Under the pieces are notes generated by a model. The model worked only from the letters and a program-made list of their open reading frames with translations, had not been told where the DNA came from and did not search any database. Source: Ichthyophis bannanicus (taxonomy: Eukaryota > Chordata > Amphibia > Gymnophiona > Ichthyophiidae). From it: DNA of 64,000 nt. Location: positions 248,142,869-248,206,868 of the forward strand of contig CM066035.1 of assembly GCA_033557465.1 (NCBI GenBank), given 5' to 3'. The translations under genes and the position numbers were made by a program. Shown here in pieces: positions 62,761 to 64,000 of the stretch. Position 1 is the stretch's first letter, and every line of letters starts with the position of its first letter.

Positions 62761-63552
62761 AACAACAAGCATAGTTGTGAAAATCCAAAACTATGTGTAT
62801 TTTCGCCTCTGGTCTAAACCCAACCCTGGAATGTCTTCTCACACAGAATGGGCAGTTTTCAAATAGCTCATTTCCTAGGGTAAACAAATTTTTTACTCAC
62901 AGAAAAGGCTTTGAAAACTGCTTTCCACATTGGACTAACATAAGAATTTTCCAAAGAGGACATCTGACAAAGGCATTTTGGGATCCAGAAAGCTATTATG
63001 CAACATTATTTTGGATAATTCTTATATTGGTCCAATTAAAGGTATCACAACTGGCAATCAATCTAGCTTCTTTTTAACAGGGCCAGTACAGTTACAGGAT
63101 CTCTGCATTATTGGATAATCAGCTTCTTATTCTGGTATAGTTTAATTGCAAGGTTTCAGGAACACACAAGGGCATCTGCAGAGGACTTTGTTTTCTTACA
63201 CATACAGGTTTGCCTCTTTAAGATATTCTATATCATTGCCCCAGAGCCTCTTTAATCAGAGTCCTGAACTAATCAAATATTTGCACAAATATCTTAAATG
63301 ACAGGGAATAATCTTGGAGTAATACAAATGTTTTGTCTGTTCACCTTTGTGCCTGAATATCTGCCCATAGTGTATTGCAAAACTCCCATAGAATACATAC
63401 TGAACAGACGTGAAGGCAGATTTTAGATAGTATGTGGAGAGGGGAATTCACACGTCCATGTAGGCAATGAGAAGTCCTACAGTATTTAATAAGGGTATCG
63501 GCCGAACATAGAAAGTCACATTTTAGACAGTATTTTAGGAACAGCATGGCTA
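62761..63552. other. Unassigned
   Basis: No recognisable element or coding motif. A 94-codon and a 104-codon frame here have no features I can name. Confidence 0.4.
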
Positions 63553-64000
63553 AATGGGAGCTGTTTCTAAAATGAATGAATCCCTCAAAGCAAGGACATA
63601 TACCGGACATTCTCAAGACCTCTATCATCCGTCCGACCATAAAAAAACCCAACATGGACCCACTCGACCCAGCCTCCTACAGACCAATAGCAAGCCTCCC
63701 ATTCACCACCAAAATTATGGAGAAGATCATTCAACAGCAACTCCAGGATCACCTAGACACCAACAAAATACTAGACCCGCAACAACACGGATTTCATCCG
63801 TACCATGGAGTGGAAACCCTCATGATGACCCTACTGAATACCCTCACCAAAGGCACACAGGCCAAACACTCTGGATATGCCATGCTCTTCCTAGACATAT
63901 CAGCAGCCTTCGACACCATCTCCCACAGCATTCTCCTACACAGACTCCAGGAAATAGGAATTAAAGACACCGTACTACAATGGTTCCGCTCCTACCTGAC
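63553..64000 (+). mobile_element. L2-like LINE, running off the window
   Basis: From 63565 the plus strand encodes VSKMNESLKA, then, after a one-base frame change near 63590, IPDILKTSIIRPTIKK, SYRPIASLPFTTKIMEK, QHGFHPYHGVETLM and LFLDISAAFDTISH, the fingers and first palm motifs of L2-clade RT. The frame is open from about 63592 to the window end. It is similar to the start of the copy at 42390-44034. Confidence 0.8.

Noticed and set aside
63554..63964. 136-codon plus frame at the right edge
   Set aside because: After the first about 12 codons it is a shadow; the L2 RT motifs are in the neighbouring frame from about 63592.
1..64000. CRISPR arrays, bacterial operons, prophage or host protein-coding exons
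   Set aside because: Repeat types, LINE and DIRS content and microsatellites indicate vertebrate nuclear DNA. No regular spacer array was seen, and no exon-like frame with splice sites could be supported.

Overview
The window looks like gene-poor vertebrate DNA made almost entirely of transposable elements and their decay products. I find no host exon, rRNA or tRNA that I can support. The mix points to an amphibian-like genome, possibly a caecilian; reptiles are not excluded and the species call is inference. That mix is DIRS-type tyrosine-recombinase retrotransposons, CR1-, L2-, L1- and RTE-like LINEs, Penelope-like elements with hammerhead-like motifs, Harbinger- and hAT-like MITEs, and an LTR element.

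Layout. 0-9.6 kb: LINE tails, a foldback-rich element, a 1.0 kb insertion with a 15-bp target-site duplication and a hammerhead-like motif (2821-3824), a MITE, a 1.77 kb polypyrimidine minisatellite (4648-6418) and an L2 3' end. 9.6-21.1 kb: two related DIRS elements in opposite orientation. The first (9607-15899, +) keeps an open recombinase with its visible catalytic residues. The second (16553-21099, -) has lost recognisable coding capacity. 21.1-31.9 kb: L2 and CR1-like LINE copies, one young CR1 inserted in an older one, plus a second hammerhead-like motif (30716-30766, -). 31.9-37 kb: duplicated non-coding units, a Harbinger-like MITE and an LTR with polypurine tract and adjoining ORF. 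37-44 kb: a CR1 copy inside a hAT-like MITE, an L2 split by a foldback-rich insertion, and an L2 with a long open RT ORF. 44.2-50.4 kb: a 5.7 kb DIRS element (44443-50123, -) inside a MITE; its RT/RNase H ORF is intact (676 codons) but its recombinase has two frameshifts and Asn where the catalytic Tyr is expected. 50.5-52.2 kb: a Penelope-like remnant (GIY-YIG endonuclease fragment) between about 330-bp inverted repeats. 53-64 kb: more LINE pieces and an L1-type ORF1 interrupted by a near full-length CR1-like LINE that has an esterase-type ORF1 and APE/RT ORF2. A new L2 copy runs off the right edge.

How it fits together: the window is a layered insertion record. DIRS copies, CR1 copies and foldback elements sit inside MITEs, L2, L1 and older CR1 copies, so relative ages can be read from the nesting. 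The most unusual signals are two hammerhead-like motifs sharing the same stem I, the Penelope remnant with inverted repeats, a DIRS with intact RT but altered recombinase tyrosine, and a group of elements built from serial hairpins. All family assignments were made by eye from translated motifs and repeat structure, without database searches.
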